Positions 1 through 7,844 of a stretch of 34,665 nucleotides of DNA are shown here, piece after piece. The DNA is from Acidimicrobiia bacterium (GTDB lineage: Bacteria; Actinomycetota; Acidimicrobiia; Spongiisociales; UBA5794): the NCBI GenBank assembly GCA_013003395.1, contig JABDJC010000058.1, forward strand, positions 1 through 34,665, given 5' to 3'. The notes beneath the pieces are model-generated. The model was not told the origin of the DNA, ran no database searches, and saw nothing but the letters and a program-made list of their open reading frames with translations. Position 1 is the stretch's first letter, and the number at the start of each line of letters is the position of its first letter. Both the position numbers and the translations under genes were made by a program.

Positions 1-1
1 C

Positions 2-403
2 GCGGCGCTCCAGATCGACGACTGGTTTGAGCGCTACAACGAAGCCGACGAACTGTGGGAGTTCACTCCCCGCCTGGTTCACCACGATGCGTCCGAAGAC
101 AACCTCGTGCTCCGGGCAGGCACCCTCGTTGCGGTCATCGACTGGGAGCATGCGGCGTGGTCTGACCCTGCAATCGACTTCTCGGCGCAGCAGAACAGCG
201 GCCCCGTTTACATGGACTGGGTGATGGACGCCTATCAGGCACTCGGGGGGTCACTCGACGGGAACGAACGGCATCGCGTCGAGCGGGGGACGCCAATCGG
301 CCCGATGCACACCATCACCCTCGGCTACCGCACCGGCGACGACGCCCTTATACGACGCAAGCTCGTCGAATTGAGAAGGCTTGGTGTGCTCGGTCCACGT
401 TGA
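2..403 (+). CDS. Aminoglycoside phosphotransferase-family protein, C-terminal part (5' end outside window)
   Basis: The reading frame is open from the first bases, so only about 133 C-terminal residues are visible. They contain LVHHDASEDN, which fits the APH/choline-kinase catalytic loop HxDxxxxN, followed by VIDWEHAAWSDPAIDF, which fits the metal-binding aspartate motif (DWE in place of DFG) and the usual x-D-P-x-x-D-F tail. Members of this fold phosphorylate small molecules such as aminoglycosides, choline, homoserine or macrolides, and the substrate cannot be read from this fragment. The stop codon TGA (401-403) lies inside the likely -35 element of the next transcription unit. The family call is firm, but resistance function should not be assumed. 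Confidence 0.85.
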   Translation, partial: AALQIDDWFERYNEADELWEFTPRLVHHDASEDNLVLRAGTLVAVIDWEHAAWSDPAIDFSAQQNSGPVYMDWVMDAYQALGGSLDGNERHRVERGTPIGPMHTITLGYRTGDDALIRRKLVELRRLGVLGPR

Positions 404-428
404 CGTAAAGGAGCGGTCTGGGCATACT
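400..428 (+). promoter_or_regulatory. Putative promoter of the cimA leader
   Basis: TTGACG (400-405) and CATACT (423-428) are separated by 17 bases, a good sigma-70-type arrangement. The -10 sits inside an inverted repeat, GGGCA-TAC-TGCCC (420-432), which could be an operator. Transcription would start near 435-436, at the GTG of the leader peptide, making it leaderless. The -35 overlaps the stop codon of the upstream gene. This is inference from sequence only. Confidence 0.5.
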
Positions 429-435
429 GCCCGAC

Positions 436-465
436 GTGCAGGCGAACCCAACCATCATTACTTAG
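436..465 (+). CDS. Putative Ile/Thr leader peptide of cimA (9 residues)
   Basis: The frame GTG-CAG-GCG-AAC-CCA-ACC-ATC-ATT-ACT-TAG encodes M-Q-A-N-P-T-I-I-T. It ends with Thr-Ile-Ile-Thr just before two alternative hairpins and the cimA gene. Citramalate synthase feeds isoleucine synthesis, so isoleucine codons are what a ribosome-mediated attenuator would contain. GTG lies 7 bases after the -10 element, so the message is probably leaderless. No Shine-Dalgarno sequence is needed, though AAAGGAG occurs at 408-413, too far upstream to serve this start. It is very short and could be chance, but position, codons and downstream structures agree. Confidence 0.5.
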   Translation: MQANPTIIT

Positions 466-470
466 GCGCT

Positions 471-526
471 ACCGCCCCCGAGGCGGTGCCTGCGCCGCAT
501 CCACCCTCCGCCATCGGAGGGTTTTT
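471..526 (+). terminator. Putative transcription attenuator upstream of cimA
   Basis: Three competing elements are visible. Stem 1 pairs ACCGCC (471-476) with GGCGGT (482-487). The terminator pairs CCCTCCG (504-510) with CGGAGGG (515-521) over a 4-base loop and is followed by TTTTT (522-526). An antiterminator can form between GGCGG (482-486) and CCGCC (508-512), using the 3' arm of stem 1 and breaking the 5' arm of the terminator. A ribosome stalled at the Ile codons (454-459) would cover the 5' arm of stem 1 and favour the antiterminator. The T-run ends 14 bases before the cimA ATG, leaving no room for a promoter downstream. It could alternatively be just the terminator of the upstream gene. 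Confidence 0.6.
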
Positions 527-540
527 CATTGGAGAGACCC

Positions 541-2112
541 ATGGAACGCAACCCAACGGTCGAGATCTACGACACCACCCTGCGAGACGGCACGCAGCAG
601 GAGGGCATTTCTCTCACGGCCAACGACAAGCTCAAGGTTGCGCGCCTGCTCGACGAGCTTGGTGTCGACTACGTGGAAGGCGGATGGCCGGGGGCCAACC
701 CGAAGGACGATGAGTTCTTTCATCGAGCGAAGTCCGAGCTGTCCCTCTCGAATGCCACGCTCGTTGCGTTCGGGTCGACAAGGCGCAAAGACGCCCTTCC
801 GTCGGACGACGAGCAGCTCGCCGCCCTCTTGGCCGCTGAGACCGACGTCATATGCCTCGTAGGCAAGTCGTGGGACTACCACGTGGAGCACGCGCTCAAG
901 ACCAGCTTGGATGAGGCGGTCGCCATGGTCGCCGACTCCGTCGCATATCTCCGCTCCAAGAACCGTCGAGTGTTCTTCGATGCCGAACACTTCTTCGACG
1001 GGTACCGAGCCAACCCCGACTTCGCACTCGCAGTCCTCCAGGGAGCCAAGGATGCAGGCGCCGAACGGCTCGTGTTGTGCGACACCAACGGCGGCTTCCT
1101 CAGTCACGACGTCGAACGAGTGCTCGGCGAAGTCGGCGAAGCTCTCCACGATCCGAAGCTCGGTTGCCACTTTCACAACGACAGCGGAATGGCTGTCGGC
1201 AACTCGCTGACGGCCGTGCGTGCCGGCGCAGTGCAGGTACAAGGGTGCGTCAACGGTTACGGCGAGCGGACCGGAAACGCCGACCTCTGTTCGGTCATCC
1301 CGAACCTGTCACTGAAGATGAATGTCGGTGTGAGTCCTGCCGACCACCTCGATCACCTCACTCGAGTCTCACATCACATCGCCGAGATAATCAACCTCAC
1401 TCTCGACCCACACCTACCGTTTGTCGGGTCTTCGGCGTTCACCCACAAAGCGGGATTGCACACGTCGGCGCTGGCCCGCCGCTCCGACACGTACGAGCAC
1501 ATGGATCCGACCCGAGTGGGCAACGCCACGCGGGTCGTGGTCTCGGAACTCGCCGGGCGGTCGACGGTGTTGGCCAAAGCCAAGGATCAAGGTCTCGCCC
1601 TCGATGGCGACGCCGCGCAGCGCGTGGTCGACATGATCAAGGAACTCGAGCATGAGGGCTATCAGTTCGAAGCTGCTGATGGTTCGTTCGAACTCTTGCT
1701 GCGTCGCGCTGCCGGTTGGACGCAGGACTTCTTCGAGCTCGAGTCGTACCGGGTGTTCATCGAACATCGCACCGGCGGAGAGGTTCTCGCAGAAGCAACG
1801 GTGCGTGCCGTCGTGAACGGAGAACGAGTCGTGACGACTCGCGAAGGCGACGGGCCGGTTTCGGCGCTCGACCGTGCGCTGCGAGACACCTTGCTCGACT
1901 CCTTTCCACAGCTCTCCAAGTTCAAATTGACCGACTTTCGAGTCCGGGATCTGGACTCCTCAGATGGCAGCTCGGCGAGGGTCAGGGTGCTCGTCGAGCA
2001 CGCCTCGGCTGATGAGTCGTGGGGCACCGTGGGAGTGCACGTCAACATCATCGACGCCGCATGGGAAGCCATTGTCGACGGTTTCATCGTTGGCCTCCTT
2101 CGAACCACATGA
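541..2112 (+). CDS. cimA: (R)-citramalate synthase
   Basis: It condenses pyruvate with acetyl-CoA to citramalate, the threonine-independent entry to isoleucine synthesis. The 523 residues are typical of the long citramalate synthase family (TIGR00977 type). The N-terminal HMGL/TIM-barrel has YDTTLRDGTQQEG (10-22) with catalytic R15-D16, and the metal-binding H210-x-H212 followed by N-D. The C-terminal part from about residue 385 has the LeuA-type regulatory dimerisation fold, including 'VRVLVEHASADESWGTVGV'. I start at ATG 541 rather than the in-frame ATG at 529, because GGAGAG (531-536) sits correctly for 541 and 529 lies next to the terminator. The N-terminal signature differs from 2-isopropylmalate synthase and fits CimA. 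Regulation is probably by attenuation through the leader upstream and by the C-terminal allosteric domain. Confidence 0.93.
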   Translation: MERNPTVEIYDTTLRDGTQQEGISLTANDKLKVARLLDELGVDYVEGGWPGANPKDDEFFHRAKSELSLSNATLVAFGSTRRKDALPSDDEQLAALLAAETDVICLVGKSWDYHVEHALKTSLDEAVAMVADSVAYLRSKNRRVFFDAEHFFDGYRANPDFALAVLQGAKDAGAERLVLCDTNGGFLSHDVERVLGEVGEALHDPKLGCHFHNDSGMAVGNSLTAVRAGAVQVQGCVNGYGERTGNADLCSVIPNLSLKMNVGVSPADHLDHLTRVSHHIAEIINLTLDPHLPFVGSSAFTHKAGLHTSALARRSDTYEHMDPTRVGNATRVVVSELAGRSTVLAKAKDQGLALDGDAAQRVVDMIKELEHEGYQFEAADGSFELLLRRAAGWTQDFFELESYRVFIEHRTGGEVLAEATVRAVVNGERVVTTREGDGPVSALDRALRDTLLDSFPQLSKFKLTDFRVRDLDSSDGSSARVRVLVEHASADESWGTVGVHVNIIDAAWEAIVDGFIVGLLRTT

Positions 2113-2120
2113 AAAAAAAT

Positions 2121-2129
2121 TGTGGATAA
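2121..2129 (-). other. Perfect DnaA-box consensus (TTATCCACA on the minus strand)
   Basis: TGTGGATAA on the plus strand is the exact complement of the consensus DnaA box. It follows an A8 run immediately after the cimA stop codon, in a 140-base gap that holds no convincing gene. A single box is not an origin. The dnaA/parAB region would be expected beyond the opposite end of the window. It could be chance. Confidence 0.25.
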
Positions 2130-2252
2130 GTCTGATAGAAGTCGCCGATTGGATTGTCTAACCACTGAGGCAGACTTTCCACTACGAGGACAGCAAGATG
2201 CTTGGCTATGCCAGACACCTGTGGTTGACGGCGAACGCAACGGATCTCGATC

Positions 2253-3329
2253 GTGACGAGGCATCAAGGCGCTCACGCCCAAGCCCGTGCCGCGATCGCA
2301 ACAAGCCCCGCCTATCCGCAAGCGTTGCAACACCTGACCACGGAAATCGCAACCGGGCTCGAATTCTCTGAACTGGCCGTCTTCAAGACGCTTCTGAAGA
2401 AATTCTTCTCGAGCGAGGACTGGACCGACGAGGACGCAGCCGCACTGGCCGATCTCGTGGGTCACGGCGAAGGGCAGTGGCGTCACGAGCTCGACGCTGG
2501 GTTCATCCTCGAGCACGGATTCGTCGAGGGTCGGTATCGGCTTTCGGTATCCGGTGAGGTAGATGCAAGCTCACCATCGATCTTCGACCGAGTGTTTGCC
2601 GGTCCGATCCGGCCTGAGGCCACGCCGCACCCGCGCAAAGTGAAGTTCGTTCTGGGCGGCGAGCCTCGACCAGGCATCTGGTACAAAGCCGGCGAACCGA
2701 CACCTGATGACGAACGGGTGCAACGCCTGTTCGCCGAAGGCGACGTCACCGATGTGATGGTCGCCGGCGACTTCGTGACGGTCGGTCTAGCTCGCTCTTC
2801 GTCGTGGGAGGATCGACTCGAGCCGCTTCTTGCCTTGGTCGCTGAGTTGTTCGAACATCAACCCGAAACCGGGCCGGCAGCTCAGACCCGCGACGAGATG
2901 CTCGACGAAGCCGGCCGACTACGCCTCGTCGCCGAAGAACTCCACCTCCTCGATCCTGACGATGCCAAGGCGAGGGGCCGACTGCAGGAGGCTCTGTCTG
3001 CCAACGACGCGCGCACCAGGCGAATCGCCGTGGCGGTCCTAGCGCAATCGACCGATCGTTCGATCGTCGGAGAATCGATCCGGAAGGGTGCGGCCGACGA
3101 GAGCAAGATCGTCCGCCGGACGGCCATCGACAGCGGGGCCGACAGCGACGATGCCGATCTCGTCGACGTGTTCCTGAACGCACTGAACGATCCGGACGCG
3201 TGGATCCGATGGAAAGCCACTCGTGCCCTGCGCGAGTTCGAGTATCACGACAAGGCGATCTTCGAGCGATTGCTCGAAGACGAGGACTTTCAGGTGCGGA
3301 TGGAAGCCGAAACGGCGCTGCGCCGCTGA
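2253..3329 (+). CDS. Nfu_N-domain and HEAT-repeat protein (CvfC-like architecture)
   Basis: The 358-residue protein has an N-terminal helical region (1-120), then a segment at about 125-195 that fits the Nfu/NifU N-terminal domain: RKVKFVLGG, later VQRLFAEGDVTDVMVAGDFVTV. In the family this aligns with 'NPNTLKF ... LF.i.gV..V..g.dfitv'. Residues 235-358 form HEAT-like helical repeats with recurrent 'A..AL..' and 'VR..A' patterns, ending LLEDEDFQVRMEAETALRR. The same combination occurs in staphylococcal CvfC and Bacillus relatives, whose biochemical role is poorly defined. No CxxC motif for iron-sulfur binding is present. GTG 2253 is the first possible start after an in-frame stop at 2226, and no good ribosome-binding site is seen. 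The gene stands alone after cimA and faces the convergent GNAT gene. Confidence 0.7.
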   Translation: MTRHQGAHAQARAAIATSPAYPQALQHLTTEIATGLEFSELAVFKTLLKKFFSSEDWTDEDAAALADLVGHGEGQWRHELDAGFILEHGFVEGRYRLSVSGEVDASSPSIFDRVFAGPIRPEATPHPRKVKFVLGGEPRPGIWYKAGEPTPDDERVQRLFAEGDVTDVMVAGDFVTVGLARSSSWEDRLEPLLALVAELFEHQPETGPAAQTRDEMLDEAGRLRLVAEELHLLDPDDAKARGRLQEALSANDARTRRIAVAVLAQSTDRSIVGESIRKGAADESKIVRRTAIDSGADSDDADLVDVFLNALNDPDAWIRWKATRALREFEYHDKAIFERLLEDEDFQVRMEAETALRR

Positions 3330-3333
3330 GGTC

Positions 3334-3933
3334 TCAGATCCACGTCTCGGCGCGAAACCTGTCGACGTGGACGTCGTACTCGTGGCTGAGCATGCTCCAG
3401 ATCGTGTGATCGAGCCACTCGTCTCCAACTCGCACCTCGTCGCGCAGCGTTCCTTCCAGAACGAAGCCGAGCTTCTCGGCCACCCTTTCGGACGCCCGAT
3501 TCCCGACCGCGATACGAAGGACGATTCGGTGCATCGTGAGCTCCTCGAATCCCACTCGCAGCATCCCTGCAACCGCCTCGGTCATGAAACCTTTGCTCGC
3601 CTCGTCTGATCTGAGCCAGTAGCCGATCTCGCCCACTGCACCTTGTCGCGACGTCCACCAGATGGAGACGTTTCCGAGGTGGCGATCCGGGTCGCTCGGC
3701 TGACGGATTGCGAAGTCGTAGGCGCGATGCTCGTTCCACGCGTTCACCGATTCGCGGACGTATCGGATGGCGTCGATCCTGGTGTATCCGCCGACGGCCC
3801 ATGGCAGCCACTTGCGAAGATCGGGCAAGCTCGCCTGGATGGACTCGACCATCGGATCGGCATCTCTACGTCGAAACGGCCGAAGAACGAGGCGAGGAGT
3901 GCGACGTTCGTAGGTGGGGAGCATGCGCGGCAT
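3334..3933 (-). CDS. GNAT N-acetyltransferase, RimJ/RimL-like
   Basis: The 199-residue protein starts RRTPRLVLRPFRRRDAD, the standard opening of RimJ/RimL-type acetyltransferases. It contains GEIGYWLRSDEASKGFMTEAV, the acetyl-CoA-binding region with an atypical R/Q-x-x-G-x-A loop, and ends with NRASERVAEKLGFVLEGTLR, the family's C-terminal signature. These enzymes acetylate protein N-termini, such as ribosomal proteins, or small amines; the substrate is not readable here. It stops 4 bases past the end of the convergent HEAT gene. An apparent -10 (TAATCT on the minus strand, 3940-3945) lies 6 bases before the ATG, so the message may be leaderless. Confidence 0.85.
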   Translation of the reverse strand: MPRMLPTYERRTPRLVLRPFRRRDADPMVESIQASLPDLRKWLPWAVGGYTRIDAIRYVRESVNAWNEHRAYDFAIRQPSDPDRHLGNVSIWWTSRQGAVGEIGYWLRSDEASKGFMTEAVAGMLRVGFEELTMHRIVLRIAVGNRASERVAEKLGFVLEGTLRDEVRVGDEWLDHTIWSMLSHEYDVHVDRFRAETWI

Positions 3934-3939
3934 CAGGCG

Positions 3940-3959
3940 AGATTATCGCGCCGTATCCT
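3940..3959. promoter_or_regulatory. Back-to-back -10 elements of two divergent, probably leaderless genes
   Basis: The 33 bases between the two start codons hold TAATCT on the minus strand (3940-3945), 6 bases before the GNAT ATG, and TATCCT on the plus strand (3954-3959), 7 bases before the Nudix GTG. Only 8 bases separate the two -10 boxes, so each -35 region must lie inside the other gene. No Shine-Dalgarno sequence precedes either start. Confidence 0.5.
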
Positions 3960-3966
3960 CGTCCGG

Positions 3967-4500
3967 GTGTCTGACGTATGGAAACGACTCGAAGCCTTGC
4001 CCGAGGTGAGCAATCCCGGCGACGCAAAGGCCGCGGTGTTGCTGCCGCTGTATGACGACGATCAGGGCAACACGCGAATCATTCTGACCAAACGACCCGA
4101 CTTCATGCGCACCCACCCCGGAGACATCGTCTTTCCCGGTGGGCGCATCGAAGTGGGCGAACACCCCGCAGAGACAGCCACGCGGGAGGCATGGGAGGAG
4201 ATTCGGCTGCCCGTCGAGTCCGTGACGATCATCGGCGGGCTGAGCGCCATGACTACACGAGATCCTTCGAACTGGATCATCCCTGTGGTTGGCCGGGTCG
4301 AGCGGCCAGACGAGCTGGTTCCCGACGAACGCGAAGTCGAGTCGATCATCGAACCGGAGCTGAGCGAACTGTTCGACGAGGAGCGCTGGGTCACCCGCGA
4401 CTTCATGGGCTACGACCTGTGGTTCTTCGAGTTCGACGAAGGAGTGATGTGGGGAGCCACGGCGTTCATCTTCCGTGAATTCCTCACCTACGTGCGGTGA
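3967..4500 (+). CDS. Nudix hydrolase, probable CoA pyrophosphatase
   Basis: The 177-residue protein carries a complete Nudix box, G-x5-E-x7-R-E-A-W-E-E-I, within FPGGRIEVGEHPAETA followed by TREAWEEI. The segment before it, ILTKRPDFMRTHPGDIVFPGG, matches the NudL/UPF0035 signature of enzymes that hydrolyse coenzyme A to 4'-phosphopantetheine and 3',5'-ADP. An in-frame opening exists upstream, but it overlaps the GNAT gene on the other strand. I choose GTG 3967, which lies 7 bases after a TATCCT -10 and gives the compact length normal for this family. Confidence 0.85.
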   Translation: MSDVWKRLEALPEVSNPGDAKAAVLLPLYDDDQGNTRIILTKRPDFMRTHPGDIVFPGGRIEVGEHPAETATREAWEEIRLPVESVTIIGGLSAMTTRDPSNWIIPVVGRVERPDELVPDEREVESIIEPELSELFDEERWVTRDFMGYDLWFFEFDEGVMWGATAFIFREFLTYVR

Positions 4501-4863
4501 TCAGGTCGAGATTGCGCTCTCACGAGCCAAGCGGGCAGCCCGAAATGACCGGATCGCGAGCACGAGGAAGACGACACAGGCTCCGATCAGTACCAGCTGG
4601 CTGGCCAACGCCCAACCACTCGCTCCCCTCGCCACGAGCGAGCCGACCGACGCGAGCACACCGATGAGGGCGAGCACCGAAGCACCGTGCATCGCGTGGT
4701 GAGCAACGTCCGGCTTTGCCTTCGCCAGGAGTCCGAGGGCCAAGAAGATGACGCCGAACATCGAGGGGATCAGCGAGGTGATGCTCGACGAATCGGATTG
4801 CAGCGTCACGATCACGCCGAAGAGGGTGAGGAACGAGCCGATGGCAATGGTCACTGACGTCAT
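4501..4863 (-). CDS. Small four-helix integral membrane protein
   Basis: The 120-residue protein has four hydrophobic segments, at about residues 5-20, 30-46, 60-80 and 84-105. They are joined by short loops and followed by a basic tail (RSFRAARLARES) that suggests a cytoplasmic C-terminus. ATG 4863 has GGAG 11 bases upstream. The frame stays open upstream, but the added part is arginine- and proline-rich and overlaps the divergent PAP2 gene, so it was excluded. It is convergent with the Nudix gene, with adjacent stop codons. I do not recognise the family. Confidence 0.7.
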   Translation of the reverse strand: MTSVTIAIGSFLTLFGVIVTLQSDSSSITSLIPSMFGVIFLALGLLAKAKPDVAHHAMHGASVLALIGVLASVGSLVARGASGWALASQLVLIGACVVFLVLAIRSFRAARLARESAIST

Positions 4864-4975
4864 GGTTGTGTCATCTCCAGGTGCGGGGTGCGCCGTGATG
4901 GTAGGACACGGTGGGAGGTAGTGAACCGACGGAGGTCGTTGTTTCCGACTTCGAGGGATCGGGTAGCGACGACAC

Positions 4976-5494
4976 ATGTATGAACGGCTGATGGAACTCG
5001 ACCGCCACATCTCGAAGGTCGTTCGCCACCGCATGCCCGATGGCGCCGTGCCGGCGGTGAAGGCGGTGACAGAGCTCGGCGGGACGCCGCTTGTGGCGAC
5101 GGTGGGGACCATCGTCGCGGTGGCGGCTTCGGCGCGGGACCGTTCGATGCGGCCGGCCCTACGGATGCTGCTCGTGGTCGGTGGTCAGAACCTCGTCTAC
5201 AACGGCGCCAAGAAGCTGTTCGGTAGAGACCGACCCGATGGGCCGTACCGGGCACCCTGGACCGGTAGCTCGTTCCCAAGTGGTCACACGGCTACGGCGG
5301 CCTCTGCGTGGTCCGAAATGGCGGCGATCGCCGTTCCGCAATCGGCAGCCGCTCGGGGTCTGGCAAAGGCAGCCGGACCCGTGGTCGGCGCCACCCGTGT
5401 ACTACTCGGCGTTCACTGGTTCACCGACGTGATCGCAGGCCTGCTGCTCGGCTGGGGATGGCGAGACCTGGTGCTTCGGGTGTTGAGTAACTGA
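4976..5494 (+). CDS. PAP2-family membrane phosphatase
   Basis: The three phosphatase motifs are present in the 172-residue protein: K79-x6-R86-P87 (KKLFGRDRP), P101-S-G-H104 (SFPSGHTA), and TR141-x5-H147-x3-D151 (TRVLLGVHWFTD), where Thr replaces the usual Ser. The family includes phosphatidic acid, undecaprenyl-pyrophosphate and phosphatidylglycerophosphate phosphatases. The small size and membrane helices fit a lipid-phosphate phosphatase of the envelope, with the substrate unknown. It is divergent from the small membrane protein, and TAGCGA lies 6 bases before the ATG. Confidence 0.88.
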   Translation: MYERLMELDRHISKVVRHRMPDGAVPAVKAVTELGGTPLVATVGTIVAVAASARDRSMRPALRMLLVVGGQNLVYNGAKKLFGRDRPDGPYRAPWTGSSFPSGHTATAASAWSEMAAIAVPQSAAARGLAKAAGPVVGATRVLLGVHWFTDVIAGLLLGWGWRDLVLRVLSN

Positions 5495-5523
5495 GCGGGT
5501 CTAGGCCAAGGCAACTCACGATG

Positions 5524-5649
5524 ATCGAGTGTGCTTCCATTCGCCCTGAGCGCGGTTCCAAGCACACTCGACGGTTGGTCTTGCGCCGCCGCGCTATCGA
5601 GTGTGCTTCCGTTCGCCCTGAGCGCGGTTCCAAGCACACTCGACGGTTG
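5524..5649. repeat. Two direct copies of a 54-bp palindromic element
   Basis: Copies at 5524-5577 and 5596-5649 differ at one base and are 72 bp apart. Each is a hairpin with perfect 12-bp arms, TCGAGTGTGCTT and AAGCACACTCGA (5525-5536 with 5560-5571; 5597-5608 with 5632-5643), around a 23-base loop containing TTCGCCCTGAGCGCGGTTCC. They lie downstream of groEL and between it and the PAP2 gene. Open frames across them are by-products of the repeat. The style is that of REP or BIME-like intergenic palindromes, and two units do not make a CRISPR array. The 5495-5797 gap holds only these copies and the terminator. Confidence 0.85.
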
Positions 5650-5657
5650 CAACGCGA

Positions 5658-5685
5658 AAGAGCGGCCCCTGATGGGACCGCTCTT
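5658..5685 (-). terminator. Probable groEL terminator hairpin
   Basis: AAGAGCGG (5658-5665) pairs with CCGCTCTT (5678-5685) over a 12-base loop, and CAACG/CGTTG flanks can extend it. On the minus strand the stem is followed by only a short TTTC, so it is a weak intrinsic terminator. It lies about 113 bases past the groEL stop. Confidence 0.5.
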
Positions 5686-5797
5686 CCGTTGGCATGTGTT
5701 CGCTCTTGGCGAACCGTCGATCGGTTTCTGCGTCTGTTCGACGCCGAAACCGATCTCCAATGCATCTTCGGAAGCAGAGCTTCCTCAGATACTGTTT

Positions 5798-7438
<1,641 letters not shown>

Positions 7439-7449
7439 TCAGTTTCCTC

Positions 7450-7737
7450 CTAGCCCAGCACCGCAAGGACGTCACGAGCTGACAGGACCAAATAGTCCTC
7501 ACCCTTGACCTTCACTTCGGTACCGCCGTACTTTGAATACACGACCAAGTCGCCAACAGCGACATCCATCGGTACCCGTTCGCCGTCCTTGTAATCACCT
7601 GGTCCAACTGCAACTACTTCGCCTTCTTGGGGCTTTTCCTTGGCTGTATCAGGGATCACAAGACCGCTTGGGGTACGGGCGTCGTCGTTGTCCTTTGGCT
7701 TGACCACAATGCGGTCGCCCAATGGTTTGAGATTCAT
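7450..7737 (-). CDS. groES: Co-chaperonin GroES
   Basis: The 95-residue protein opens [18 protein letters not shown] and contains the mobile-loop region [18 protein letters not shown] and the roof segment [29 protein letters not shown], split here only by reading. The length is typical. It caps the GroEL ring. ATG 7737 has GGGAGG close upstream. groES is first in the operon, with groEL following after 11 bases. Confidence 0.98.
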   Translation of the reverse strand: MNLKPLGDRIVVKPKDNDDARTPSGLVIPDTAKEKPQEGEVVAVGPGDYKDGERVPMDVAVGDLVVYSKYGGTEVKVKGEDYLVLSARDVLAVLG

Positions 7738-7788
7738 GACCCTCCCTTCAAGGGATCTTCTGCCGTTAGCAGTCCGCGAGGGACGCCG

Positions 7789-7815
7789 CTAGCAGTCTGT
7801 CTTCGAGAGTGACAA
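7789..7815. promoter_or_regulatory. Second, degenerate CIRCE-like operator
   Basis: CTAGCAGTC, a 9-base spacer, then GAGTGACAA resembles CIRCE (TTAGCACTC-N9-GAGTGCTAA) with 7 of 9 matches in each half and the exact spacer. A third half-site, TTAGCAGTC, occurs at 7766-7774. It lies between the better operator and groES. Confidence 0.4.
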
Positions 7816-7817
7816 CA

Positions 7818-7844
7818 GTAGCAGTCTCCTGCCGGGAGTGCTAA
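7818..7844. promoter_or_regulatory. CIRCE operator (HrcA site) of groES-groEL
   Basis: GTAGCAGTC (7818-7826), a 9-base spacer and GAGTGCTAA (7836-7844) match CIRCE at 7 of 9 and 9 of 9 positions. HrcA binds this element and represses groESL until heat or misfolding. The right half overlaps the stop codon (7841-7843) of the upstream M50 protease gene. Confidence 0.75.

Noticed and set aside
404-540. T-box or other riboswitch before cimA
   Set aside because: The leader is only about 105 bases and lacks the T-box motif; a leader peptide with competing stems explains it better.
2198-2371. Small frame starting MLGYARHLWLTANATD with a GAGGA upstream
   Set aside because: Most of it overlaps the HEAT gene in another frame and becomes low-complexity, so coding is not supported.
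1662-2516. 284-codon minus-strand open frame, and 526-1242 minus
   Set aside because: Shadows of cimA in a GC-rich genome, rich in Arg and Ser and without recognisable domains.
5524-5649. Possible CRISPR array
   Set aside because: Only two units, each itself a long palindrome including its loop, separated by 18 bases, with no cas genes nearby.
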